NCBI GenBank assembly: GCA_905183005.1
Contig: CAJJDO010000042.1
Coordinates: forward strand, 290,741 to 354,740
Reading direction: 5' to 3'
Source: Paramecium pentaurelia
Taxonomy: Eukaryota > Ciliophora > Oligohymenophorea > Peniculida > Parameciidae
Length of the DNA stretch: 64,000 nucleotides
This document shows positions 11,848-22,958 of this stretch, in pieces. Position 1 is the first letter of the stretch; each line of letters begins with the position of its first letter. Under the pieces are notes generated by a model that made no database searches, was not told the DNA's origin, and was given only the letters and a program-made list of their open reading frames with translations. The translations under genes and the position numbers were made by a program.

Positions 11848-12548
11848 ATGAACGATGAGAAAAGAATAGTAGGATGGAATGAGTTAGCTGATCATTGTCT
11901 ACGTACATCACTTTGGGTTGTGATAGAAGGATAGGTGTTTGATGTAACAACATATTTGGCAGAACATCCAGGTGGTGATGATATTCTTCTTAAATATGGT
12001 GGATTGGATGGTACTTAAAAATTTCTAGAGGTGAATCATTCAAATTATGCTCGTTCCCTTAGAAATGCTAGATTAGTTGGAACACTTACTTCTGATCCAT
12101 AACCAAGTGATTACGTAAAACTTGTGAAATCTAAAAAATAAAAAGTAGAAATCTGATGATCAACACTTAGACTAATGTTAATCCAAATCGTTAAATTACA
12201 TGGGAAGAATTAGGATAACATAATAAGAAGGATGATTTATGGATGGTTATAGAAGGGAAAGTGTACGATGTTACAGATTTTTAAGATGATCATCCAGGTG
12301 GTCCAGCAATTTTATTGGGAAAAGCAGGTGATGATGCAACTGCTGCATTCCATGATGCAAATCATTCTCAAAGTGCTTATAAGTAATTAGAAAAATTATA
12401 AGTTGGTATAATAACAGGTATAAATATGTATAATAATTTAATAGGTGTTAGACCAAATGTAAGTGGTAGTGGTTCAAGTACAAATGTTATATTTGTTATT
12501 CTTATGATATTGGCTATTGGTGTAGGAATATTTATGTTTACAAGATGA
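11848..12548 (+). CDS. tandem double cytochrome b5, tail-anchored
   Basis: Electron carrier with two heme domains in one chain, 215 aa. Domain 1 has heme ligands H40 in EHPGG and H64 in EVNHSN; domain 2 has H140 in DHPGG and about H164 in DANHSQ. A C-terminal membrane helix (about 192-214, VIFVILMILAIGVGIFMF) ends in TR, typical of ER tail anchors. Two introns, 12145-12170 (26 nt) and 12418-12444 (27 nt). The first removes an apparent TGA (12154-12156) and an overlapping ATG (12156-12158) that otherwise make this look like two separate genes. Ligands and spacing fit functional b5 domains. It would serve microsomal desaturases or P450s on the ER; the partner is unknown. Confidence 0.88.
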
Positions 12549-12583
12549 TGGTTTATATGATGATAAATTATATATTAAATATA

Positions 12584-13343
12584 ATGAATAATTTAAGTGC
12601 ATTACTATTTAAAATCTAAAATTCCTATATTCATTTCGGATAATACAAAGGATTGTGTTTAGAATTTGATGAAAGTATGAATGATCTAATAAGAATTACT
12701 TGCATATGTATCTGAGACGAAGACCATTGACCATTTTTCATTGAAAAAATTAATTGTGGATATGGAAAGAGAACGATTGGGATCATCATTAACAATAACT
12801 AGAGCACTTCAACAATTAATTAAGATAAGAGAGAATGATAATAATTATCAATAATCTATATTAGCTATAGCTGCAAGACATAATTTATGTTAAGCAATAC
12901 CAATGAAAATATAATTAAGCAAAATAACATCTTAAAATTTAGTACCTGATTTTTTATTATATTTGGCTTTGACTGAGAATAATGGACTTGTTGAATTTTG
13001 TAAAAAGTAAGTAATAAAACATAGAAAAATGTATTATTATTTATAATACATGTTACCTCATGAAATCAATTATAAAAAAGATAAATATATTTTATAGGAA
13101 TCTATTATGTAGAAAGAATTCGAAAAGAATTTGAATGAAGAATATTTAAAAGAATATGAGGTTGGATTATATCATTGTGATTTCTTTTTACCAAAATCAA
13201 ATACAATAATAGAAGTGAATGGATATAAACATTATATTCATTTTAAAGATAGAAAGACTGGTAATTATCAATAGAAATATAATTATCTAATAAAAAAGGG
13301 ATATAATGTTAGAGAAATAGATAATAATAATTAACATATATGA
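12584..13343 (+). CDS. RAP-domain protein (short)
   Basis: About 246 aa, one very short intron at 12675-12693 (19 nt, GTA...AAG), needed to keep the frame. The C-terminal 60 residues match the RAP domain, a restriction-endonuclease-like fold of predicted RNA-binding proteins: CDFFLPKSNTIIEVNGYKHY, then KDRKTGNYQQKYNYLIKKGY and VREI. The N-terminal part is helical repeats (ARHNLCQAIPMKIQL). RAP proteins typically act in mitochondrial RNA processing; no clear targeting peptide was identified. It starts 36 nt after the cytochrome b5 stop and ends 10 nt before the convergent epimerase stop. Confidence 0.75.
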
Positions 13344-13353
13344 TTTTATGTAT

Positions 13354-14081
13354 TCAACATTTAAAATGTTAACATCCACATTCTTTCATATAATTAATAG
13401 ATTGTTATGGATCTTTTGCATTAACAACTATTTTAATATATAATATATTATATTTACTTCCACTACCAGATACAATTACATTAGCACCTGCCTCATAACA
13501 ACTAATAACATTGTCACAATTCACACCACCATCAACTTAGATATCAATTTTAGGATATCTTTATCTAAGTTAAGTTACTTTTGGTAACATATCAGCCATA
13601 AATTTTTATCCACCAAATCCAGGTTCTTTTGATTAGGTTATTTTATACCTACTGTCATAATTAAGATCATATCAAATAATTATTTATCAAATATTTCTAT
13701 TAATGTATGATCAATTAATGTTTTAGGTTTCAATGCTAATGCTGGTCTCATACCTGCATTCTTAATCATTTATGATAATTCTTCAATATTGCCAATATCT
13801 GATTCATAATGAACAGTCATTTAATGACCACCTGCATTTGAAAGATCTTTTATCCATTTTCTAGGTTCTTATATCATACAATGTAAATCAATGAATGTCC
13901 GATTTTACAATCTATTTGTTAAACATTTAATAATTGGTGGTCCAAAAGTTAGATTAGGAACAAAGTGTCCATCCATTACATCTAGATGTAACCAATCAAC
14001 ACCCATTTTCAATAATTTGTCACATTCCTCATAGAAAATAGAAAAATCACATGTCAAAATAGAAGGTGCAATTTTTATCAT
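13354..14081 (-). CDS. RPE: ribulose-phosphate 3-epimerase
   Basis: Interconverts ribulose-5-phosphate and xylulose-5-phosphate in the pentose phosphate pathway; TIM barrel. 224 aa, the usual family length, after introns 13626-13648 (23 nt) and 13428-13457 (30 nt). Family signatures in order: IAPSILTCDF at the start, HLDVMDGHFVPNLTFGP, DLHCMI, MTVHYES, EPGFGGQKF (phosphate loop; the first intron splits V|E just before it), QVDGGVN and the C-terminal SGSG phosphate grip, followed by KDPQQSIN. No targeting sequence, so probably cytosolic. Its ATG (14079-14081) overlaps the TGA of the upstream TRIP4-like gene. Confidence 0.95.
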
Positions 14082-16068
14082 TATTATAATTATATCAACC
14101 AGGTTTTAAATACATAATCTTAACTAATGTCTTTTAATACATTTTCCTCTTGTTAATCGCTACTAAATTATCCATTCAATGTGTATCCCTCTTCTACTAA
14201 AAATACTTTCCCCTATTATAATAAAATTTATTGATTATTATTCATAAATTCCATACTTTAACCAATCAAAATTAAAGCTGTTGCATTTTGTATACATATT
14301 TTCTTATCTGCTAATTTTAAGAAATGAATTGTGCAATTATCATATTGATTTTCATTACCTGTTATATTAGAAATTGTATTCGTAATAATATCATGACATG
14401 GTAATTAATTCTTTGCCATAAATGATAATTTAAGTGCTCCCTTTTAATTATTCTACTTCTTAATCTTAGTTGATAAGAAATTTGCCATTCTAACTAATTA
14501 ATCTCTTTTTAACACATTTTTTATTAGTATACCCCATTCCAATTACTTTTCAAATTAACTGTCAATAGATTAAACTTATTAATATCTCTTTTCTTATTAT
14601 TATGGTTAATCTGTCACTATTGAATTTTCAACTTTTTATTATTATTCATTTATAGATTTCTCCTATATTTCATTTATATTATTTATAACAAATTACTCTT
14701 AAATCTTAGACATTGTATCATCTACTTACTTTTCTCCTATTGCCTCTTTTGCTACATCTTTTGGATCTATCAAATATGGACCCCATTTAACTGGTACTTT
14801 TTCCAATTATTTAATTGCAATTTTTAATATATCATCATCCAATTTAAAAATATTATTTGAACCTCTCATTTATATAGGTATTAATAATTTTCTTGGATTT
14901 CTAAAAACAAATTTGAATTCTGTGTCTCCTTCTTCCTATTTCTCTTTTGGTACCATTTTATTATATTCTGCTGCTCTCACATAACCAACCATATCAACAA
15001 CTCCAATCAATACTCCTGTAGGATAACGTGCTGGAAATTATGGTATATTATCCAAATTATTATACAATTGAGAATATTGATGTTCAATAGCTGATATTAA
15101 TTCTGTTTCTGGTTATTTTGCACCTGCATGAATCCATAAAGGACCTTTATAATTAGTTCCCCACATTCTACCTTCAATCCTTTTAAATCCTTCAACAACC
15201 AATTATGCCCATGGTTAATGCATAGACAAACACCCAATTCCATCTTCTACTTTAAAAAATGATTCATCAAATATATCTTCTTATTATTATTCTTAATTTA
15301 CAACTTTTAATAATTCTTTTTAAAAGTCTTAAAAATATTCATCTGTAAATTAAACACGACAACTTGTTGGTTTAAATTATTATGTATTCTGATTATTTTT
15401 ATTATTTTTATTATTCTATTTTTTTGATTCTTTTTTTGTTTCATTATTTAAATTTGTTATTATTTCATTATATAATTTTTAATATTCTTAATTGTCTGCA
15501 AGATGTGAAGTCTTAGAATTATTTTAATTCTTTTTCTTATCTGCTAATTCAGCTTCTTTTAATAATTATTTTGCTTCATCTCTAAATTCATCAGCCTATT
15601 TTGCATTAGTCTCTTTCTCTAATCTAAATTACACTATATTTATAACATTATATTTTTACTTGTTTACAAATCTAATACCTATTTTACAGTATTTGTTTAT
15701 TCAGCATCAGCTTATTAAATCAATTTAATTACAGCTTATGATCTAATATCTTCATTTTACCAAACATCATCTACTATTTAATAATAATCTGCTTAATCAT
15801 CAATAATGTTTGATTGATGTACATCTCGTCTATGAAAATCTAATAGTTTATCCTTATGCATCAAAGCTTTTGAATAAGCTGTTTTAGATTCCATATCTGG
15901 AAATTATGAATCATCAATAAGAAGTTCTCCTTTCTTCATAATTTGATTCCCACAAAATAAACATGGTCCTTCACCTTCAACTGAACACACAATACGACCA
16001 CAACTTATACAATTATTTATAAGTTTATGTATCTACGCTTCACATAAGCATTATTTTCTACTCATCAT
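14078..16068 (-). CDS. TRIP4: TRIP4/ASC-1 homologue (C2HC5 zinc finger plus ASCH domain)
   Basis: 654 aa with one intron (15634-15659, 26 nt). The N terminus is a cysteine-rich zinc finger of the TRIP4 type: CLCEAQIHKL, CISCGRIVC, GPCLFCG within residues 7-40. A long Q/N/K-rich linker follows. The ASCH domain begins at about residue 255: GCLSMHQPWAQLVVEGFKR, WGTNYKGPLWIHAG, ARYPTGVLIGVVDMV, FKFVFRNPRKL. The remaining 180 residues are less conserved and Gln-rich. In animals the ASC-1 complex acts in transcription coactivation and ribosome quality control; the same role here is inferred from family. Two adjacent in-frame ATGs (16066-16068, 16063-16065). The TGA at 14078-14080 lies inside ATGA shared with the downstream epimerase start, which is odd for a eukaryote. 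Confidence 0.88.
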
Positions 16069-16476
16069 ATATTAAATTCTTTAATAATTGTATTAAGAGA
16101 AATTTTTACTCAAATATATTGATTTATTTATTAACTCAAATTTTAACACTGATATATTAAGATATCTATTAAAAGAAATTTAATTCAAATATATTCAGGT
16201 ATTTATTAAAATATTTAGTTTATTTATATATCTTTTTTATAGAATTCTACTTCCATTATATAATAGAATAAACCCTTATACATATTTTATCATACCAATA
16301 AAAAAAATAGTGAAAAGGATATATGAACTTCTAATCTTATTGAATTCATCTACTATGAAATAGGAGGATTAAGTCTTGTAAATATTTGATTTAAAAAATG
16401 AATTTATATTGAAAAAGACAAATGAACTTCTAATTTTATGATTTTTAATTATTATTTATAATATATATTATTTATT
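16069..16476. promoter_or_regulatory. divergent intergenic region
   Basis: About 410 bp between the TRIP4-like gene (minus) and kinase A (plus); must contain both promoters. AT-rich with repeated ATATATT motifs and two copies of a short element like GAACTTCTAAT (16325-16335; 16427-16437). No defined element is known to me in this organism. Confidence 0.4.
16325..16437 (+). repeat. short direct repeat in the divergent promoter
   Basis: The sequence ATGAACTTCTAATTTTATTG/ATGAACTTCTAATCTTATTG occurs twice about 100 bp apart (around 16324 and 16426), each preceded by AAAAAGA/AAAGGATAT-like purine runs. Not long enough to be a mobile element; may be chance or a regulatory duplication. Confidence 0.35.
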
Positions 16477-18364
16477 ATGCATTCATATGAAATGGAATAA
16501 GAGAATTAAATTTTGAGTATGATAGAGTCTTAGAATGAAGATAATTTTGTCTATAGTGTAGAAGAATAAAAAAATAAAATAAAAGAACTAAAATAAGAAA
16601 TTAATGAAAAATACCCTCAATGCCATATAAATGAATCAGATATAAAATAGAATGTTTATTTGTTAAGTTTTCCTTTAGAAATTCATACTGGAATTTTAAT
16701 CACTATATTTGAAATTTAGATTGATTTTGACTAAAAAAAAATAGATGTTCATGCTTATTTTACAAATAAACATGGATTGCTAATTGTTCATTAAAAGGTA
16801 TCAAAATGAAAGAATATAAGCTACTTAGACTTTCTGTTTCTAGATATATGTTGCGATTAAATAATAATCTTAGAGTAGGAAGTTTCTTTTTAAATCCTGT
16901 TTATGGTTAAATAGGATTTAATCTCTAATGTTATAGTAATGCTTCTTTCTTTTAACCTAATGATGAATTTTCTGGATTTTTTGCATACTTAGATAGTTTA
17001 ATTGTTACTGCAACTCATTCATTAAGATTTCATTTTATGAGGATTTTATTCATGTTAAATTTGATAAACATTAAATTATTCAGAATTTATGAAAATTATA
17101 TGGATAACATTAGATATTAAGATGATATTAAATATCAAAATTTTATTAATTGGAGAAAATTTCCAAAAGATGCTGAATAACTTCTATAAAGAATTAAGAT
17201 GGTTATTAAAAAGTATTTATTTAGATCATTTTTTAAATAGCAATATGCATTTAGAATTTAATAATTAGGAATATGAATAATATGGTCCAATACTTTAAAA
17301 GCAAGTTACAACTGATAGTAGATGTTTGATTTAAATTGAACCAGTCAATTATAATGATTTAGAAGTAGATTAAAATTTTTTAATTTCTGAAGGAGGCTTT
17401 TGTAATATATATTCAAAAGATATTTTTTATCATCTTTATAAAGATGGTGCAAAATAACAATAGACACAAAAAAGACCTCTTGTTATTAAGACAGATAAAG
17501 CTCAAAATGGAGATAAAGTTAAAAAAGAAATTGACATTGCCCTTAAATTAAGTGGCCCACCAAACTTTGAACCCAAGTATTAATTATTTTTAATTTATTT
17601 TTAGAGATTAAAATGAAATTAGACTTAAATATTTTAAAATTTTTGGATGTTGTCCATATATTGCTTAATTTTATTATGTTCCATAGAGGAATGATATTTT
17701 ATTGATGGAAAGATATTATCATTCTTCATTAGATTATTTTAAAGCAAAATAATAAGAGGTATTAAGTTTATCAACCAGAATATTTATTGCACATAGTATA
17801 GCAATGGGTTTAAGATATATTCATAATTATGGAATTATACATATGGATATAAAATCAGCAAATATATTGATATCTAAAACTTTGATGGCTAAAATTACAG
17901 ATTTCGGAGAAGCTATCATTAAAAAGAAATATACAGATAAAGAAAAACCAGGTAAAACATTGCCTTTTTGTGCACCTGAAATCTAATAAAAATTAGAACC
18001 ACATGAATATACTTATGCATATGATATTTACTCATTTGGTGTATTACTTTTTGAATTATTGTTTGATAGATATCCAATAGTAAAATAATTAAATTATGAA
18101 TAATTAGGATTTTAGAAGATAAAATTTAAAGACATTAGAGGAAAAATTAAAAAACAGAACCTATTATGTAAGATATGATGAAAATTTTGATAAATTTTCA
18201 GGTCCTTAAGTAATAATGAAATATTTAGGAAGAATGTGTTTATAATGTAAAAATATAATTATTATTTTATAGGTTTATAACCAGAACCTGCAAATAGACC
18301 TAATATTGATAAGATTGTTTTAGTTTTGAAAGATTGTTTGACATATTTAGATAAAGTATATTGA
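16477..18364 (+). CDS. protein kinase A of a tandem pair, HMD variant
   Basis: 584 aa after five introns (16798-16820, 17213-17240, 17577-17604, 18080-18107, 18247-18272). The N-terminal 300 residues have no recognised domain but share layout with the next gene. Kinase features: glycine-poor loop SEGGFCNIY, lysine in LVIKTDK, helix-C glutamate in KKEIDIALKL, catalytic loop IHMDIKSANIL (Met replaces Arg of HRD), metal loop DFGEA, TLPFCAPE at the substrate site, and a C-lobe ending PANRPNID. The catalytic Asp, Asn and DFG Asp are all present, so activity is plausible although HRD Arg is lost, which suggests activation-loop-phosphorylation-independent control. Placement of the middle introns is supported by the matching reading in the paralogue. 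Confidence 0.8.
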
Positions 18365-18481
18365 ATTCAATTTAAAATTAACTATTTATTTATTGTTTCA
18401 TTCTAATAGAGTATATTTTGATTATATACCCTTAATCAAAAAGTTAAAAAAAATATATAATTAATTATAAATATTAAAAAT

Positions 18482-20534
18482 ATGTAAAAAGAGGATGATA
18501 TGGAGATTGAGTTTAAATTACTTGATTTGAATGATGTCGAAGAGACTGATTTTGAAAAATTTGCTTTGAATAGACCTCAAATTGAAAAACATTTTGAAGA
18601 ATTAAATTTTAAACATTTCGATATCACCTAAAATGAAGAGACCAAATAATGGCAACTCACAATCACACTAGAATAGTGAGTTAAAATATAATATTAATTC
18701 CTTAGGTTTTCTAATAAATTCTTAGCATTATGTACAACAACAATCAATTTTCTAAGAAAGCGTATAGATTGTAAATCATTCATTGCTAAACCTGATGGTC
18801 AACTCATTTAAGTTAAAGAAAAAGTAAATATTTTATTTTATTATTTTTATAGTACCTATAAAGATTATTAGCAAGATACTTTTGTAGAATTAATAATTCA
18901 TTGCGTTTTGGATGTTTTTGTATAGAAAATGAGACTGGTTAGATATAATTAAAATTAAATTCTGTTATGATTTAAGAACATTGGACAGACTTAATATGTT
19001 TATATCCTATTTAGACAGATGGCTAAAATTAAGGATCATTGTCAAGTCTATTAAAAGTACTACATTTCACATCCCATTATGCAATTGGATATCACATATA
19101 TAGATTAATGCATTTAATAAATAAATTATCATACAAAGTCTTTCCATTTTTAGAATAAAAATTGTAAGATCAGTATCGTAAAATTCCCCCTTAATTTGAC
19201 ATATATCTACAAAGAATCAATGATATAATTTAGAAGTAAAAAAATAATTTTAATTTAGTAAATGCACCACACCAATAACAGAAGAAGATACTCGATTATT
19301 CTAATAACATTTTAATTATGCAAAATAACCAAATCCATCATTTAAGATAATGAATTCAATATAATTTTCTAATCCTGATCAAGTAGATAATGGTGAAGGA
19401 TATGAATTAATAGGAGAGGGAGGATTTTCAATAGTTAAAAAAGGTTAATTGGCTTTTACTCTTGTTTAAAATTCTGGAACTAATACATAGAAGGTAGAAA
19501 CAGAAGAACCTACAGGAGTATTAAAATAAATATAGCCTGTTAATAATTCAGATTAAAATGAAATACAGACTTTTACAAAAAGGACTATAGTAATTAAAAA
19601 AGATAAGGATAGAGAGAAGGATAAAGTAGTTTAATAGAATGAAAAGGGAGAAAAGAAATTTTTACAAAGTAGAATTGTTTAAGAAAAAAAAATACTGTAT
19701 AAAATTTATCTAAAATTTTTAGCGAAATATTGTCTTAACCTTTATATGATAAATAGAAATTAATTTTCAATGGATATTGTCCATATATTGCATAATTCTA
19801 TAAAGCAGATACTGTTGATAAGAACAATATGCCTTTATTTAATGAACATTTATTTATGGAATTCTATTAGCATACATCATTGGACAATTTCAGATCAAAA
19901 TTCTAGACAACTTAGAGTTTGAACACAAGACTATATATACTATTCTAAATTGCACATGCTCTTAGGTATTTATCTTATTATGGAGTTATTCACAATGATT
20001 TAAAGCCTGGTAATATATTGGTATTCATTTTATATTTATTAAAGATTGCCAAACATTATAATGCAAAATTGACAGATTTTGGAGAAGCTATGTACAAAAA
20101 GGGAGATTAGGTTTTAATATAAGGAGGTGATGGAAGAACACTTCCTTTTGCTGCTCCAGAATCTTTACCTGAAGAATAAAATACTTCATAATCAAATTAA
20201 TCTAAAATTGATCATAAATCAGATATTTTCTCATTTGGCATTTTGATGTATGAGTTTCTATTTGAATAATACCCCATAGTAAGAATTAATTCCTAAATTT
20301 GAGGATTTCAAAAAAAGTAATCTCTCCAATTTATAAGAACGATATAAATTTAAGACTTATTAAATTAGATCTAACATTGATTTTATAAAAACATTTGGAC
20401 CTAAGCATCTAATGAAATGTCTTCGTAATTTAGCTATTAAATGTCTTCATCCTGAACCTTAAAATAGACCAAATATAGAATGGATAATCATATGTCTTAA
20501 AGAAGGATTGATGTATCTAGAAAAGATGTATTGA
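18482..20534 (+). CDS. protein kinase B of a tandem pair, HND variant
   Basis: 631 aa after six introns (18676-18705, 18824-18852, 19236-19258, 19697-19722, 20021-20044, 20279-20303). Paralogue of the preceding gene: the same GYCPYIAQFY before the hinge, DFGEA, a TLPFAAPES segment and a RPNIEW tail. Glycine loop GEGGFSIVKKG; Lys in VIKKDK; catalytic loop VIHNDLKPGNI with Asn in place of the HRD Arg. A long insert of about 60 charged residues separates the glycine loop from the lysine strand. The N-terminal 290 residues are helical, with an unrecognised fold. It follows its paralogue by 117 nt on the same strand, indicating local duplication. Substrate unknown. Confidence 0.8.
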
Positions 20535-20573
20535 ATATTAGAAATAATTAAAAATAATATTTATCTAAATTTT

Positions 20574-22933
20574 ATGAATTCTGAAATCCATGATCAAATC
20601 AAAGATAAGTTTTCTTAGATCTTTTCCAAAGAGTCCAATATTAATTAAACTAAACCTTTAGATGCTTTTCTTCTCCTATCTATATTAGTCATTTGGCCAT
20701 TGATAGAATCCACTGATTTTCAAGAGTATTATATTAGTCTCAGAGTCATTCTAATCTTCATTATAGTTAACAATATAAGAAATACGAAATAAGATAATGC
20801 TAACATTTTAGTTTATTTAGGAATAAGTATCCAATTAATCAGCAATCTTATTTTTGTATATTAAGAATAAAGGTATTTTTGAATAACAATATTTATAAAG
20901 CAACTAGCATTGTCAAAATTATCTAATCACAATTGCTTTCTTGATACTGATTTCAATTAGATATTAATTCATTTATATTCGTGAATTTACTTATTCAATA
21001 TCATTGATATTCTTAATTACCTAAATATATTTTCAAAATCAAGTATTTCAAATAATCAAGTATTTTGTTATTGCTTTAATATCAATTGAAGGAAATCTAT
21101 GGAGAGTTCATTATTTAAAGAAAGATTAAGATAACAAGATGGCAGATTTTGTCAAAGAGTTAGATTTAATGAAACAATATTATAATGAATAAATTATGAA
21201 ATTGTAAGATTATTAGGAATGTGAAGCTTAATAATAATTATCTTCTAGAGCAAATGATTTATTAAAAAAATTAAGATTAATCAAATATCAACAACTATTA
21301 ATTAAAAATAATACTTTTCAAAAAGGAATTCGAAAACCAAAAAAAATGAATTCAGAAATTCATTAAAATGCTTTCTCACTTAAATAATTACCTGAAGATT
21401 ATATTTAAGATGAATAAAGTTCAATTTAATAAGATATATCAAACAATAATTTTTAGAATATATAAAATGATAATCATCCTCCACAATTTACAAGAAAATC
21501 TTAAAGACTTATGACAAGTGCAACTGATTAAAATTTTAGAATCAATGAAAATACTAATAGTCCATCCTTTTCTGAAAAGAATATAGAAGAATTTAAAATA
21601 ACAACAGAAGATATAGATGATTTATTGAACTTACTATCAGGGAAAAAAGAATCAATCTGGCTTCCAAAATTTTTAAGAAGCAATTAATTAATTAATGAAT
21701 AAGAAGGATTCAGTGTTGATGCTAAATAGTAATGATACCTATATTATTGGATAGATTTTTATTATCTCATTTTACACAGAAATAAACATCATTTGAATAT
21801 ATATAAGATTACTAGGATAAAGTTTAAGAGGAAGAATTGGAGATTATAGATTTTAATGCAAATTTTTTACAATATTGTAGAAATAAACTTTAGGATAATA
21901 TGCAAACAAAAATCTTTTTTGAGAATACAATAAATTTTTTCAAGAGATTTAAAATTGCACAAACTTTTAAGATAAATAAATCTGAATTAATTGGAGAATT
22001 TGCACTTAAAGTTGACATGTCTTATCATAATAATCTATATCATAATTCTATGCATGCATTAGATGTAACAAATTCAACTGCATTTTTTTTGGAAAATGGT
22101 TTAAATGAATTATTAGATGAATTCGAATAAGCTTGTTTGATAATTTCATCTATGGTACATGATATAGGACATCCAGGTTTAAATAATGGATTTATGATGA
22201 CTAACAGATGTAAATTAGCTTTGTTATGTATTTATATAAATATGTTAGATAATGATTAAAGTGTACTTGAAAATTATCATTCTTTTTTATTGTTTTAAAT
22301 TATATCATAAGATTAATTCAACATTATCTAGAATTTAGGATAGGTTGAATAAAAAGGATTTAGAAAATATTGTCTTAATTTAATTTTGGATACAGATCTT
22401 ACAAGACATTTTCAATTAATGAATAGATTCTAAAATTATTTAGAATTAACAGAAACATAAGACATAGATAAACATTTGTTAATGTCTATATGTATTAAAT
22501 GTGCAGGTATCAATTAAACCTTCATATAAGATGTTGGTCATGGAGCAAAATAATTAAAAATACATAAATTATGGAGTCGTAGAATAATTGAGGAATTCTT
22601 TTTATAAGGAGATTTAGAATCATATTTGAAAGTACCTGTATCACCAATGTGTGACAGAAAATAGTGTATCTACAAATCTTAAGAGGGATTTCTAAAAGCT
22701 ATTGTTTTGCCGATGTTTAATGCATTTGTTACTTTATTGCAGAAGTACATGATAGTCTAACTCTGCATAGTGAAAGGTTGACACAAGTATGTTTAGAGTA
22801 AATTCATGAGAATTTGAAGTATTGGTAGGATTAAACAGATGATGTAGAATTTATGAATGAGACTCAGATTGATATACCAGGACTAGAAAATTTAAAGAAA
22901 TTTTTGAATTAGCCATTATAATTATGTATTTGA
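20574..22933 (+). CDS. membrane-anchored class I cyclic nucleotide phosphodiesterase (one-base frameshift)
   Basis: About 753 aa if the frame is repaired. Four introns: 20873-20900, 21729-21754, 22228-22248, 22507-22530. The N-terminal 180 residues hold about six hydrophobic segments (LLLSILVIWPLIES; VILIFIIVNNI; YLITIAFLILISI; FVIALISI), then a charged linker, then the PDE HD domain: YHNSMHALDV, MVHDIGHPG, LALLYNDQSVLENYH, IKCADVGHGAK, PMCDR and KSQEGFLKAIVLPMF. Near 22739-22743 the frame must shift: ...VTLL then EVHDSL is separated by CA instead of three bases, so one base is missing, and no intron of the needed length (3n+2) exists there. This is either an assembly error or a truncating mutation that would remove the last 65 residues, which lie beyond the metal ligands. 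It hydrolyses cAMP and/or cGMP at a membrane. Confidence 0.82.
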
Positions 22934-22958
22934 AATCAATTAAAAAAACGAATTAATT

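Noticed and set aside
11848..12548. Two separate overlapping cytochrome b5 genes
   Set aside because: A 26-nt GTA...TAG intron covers both the apparent stop and the apparent start and joins the two domains in frame.
22735..22745. A cryptic intron explaining the PDE1 frame break
   Set aside because: Possible GT...AG pairs near the site are 15, 28 or 39 nt long, none of which is 3n+2, and all would delete conserved residues.
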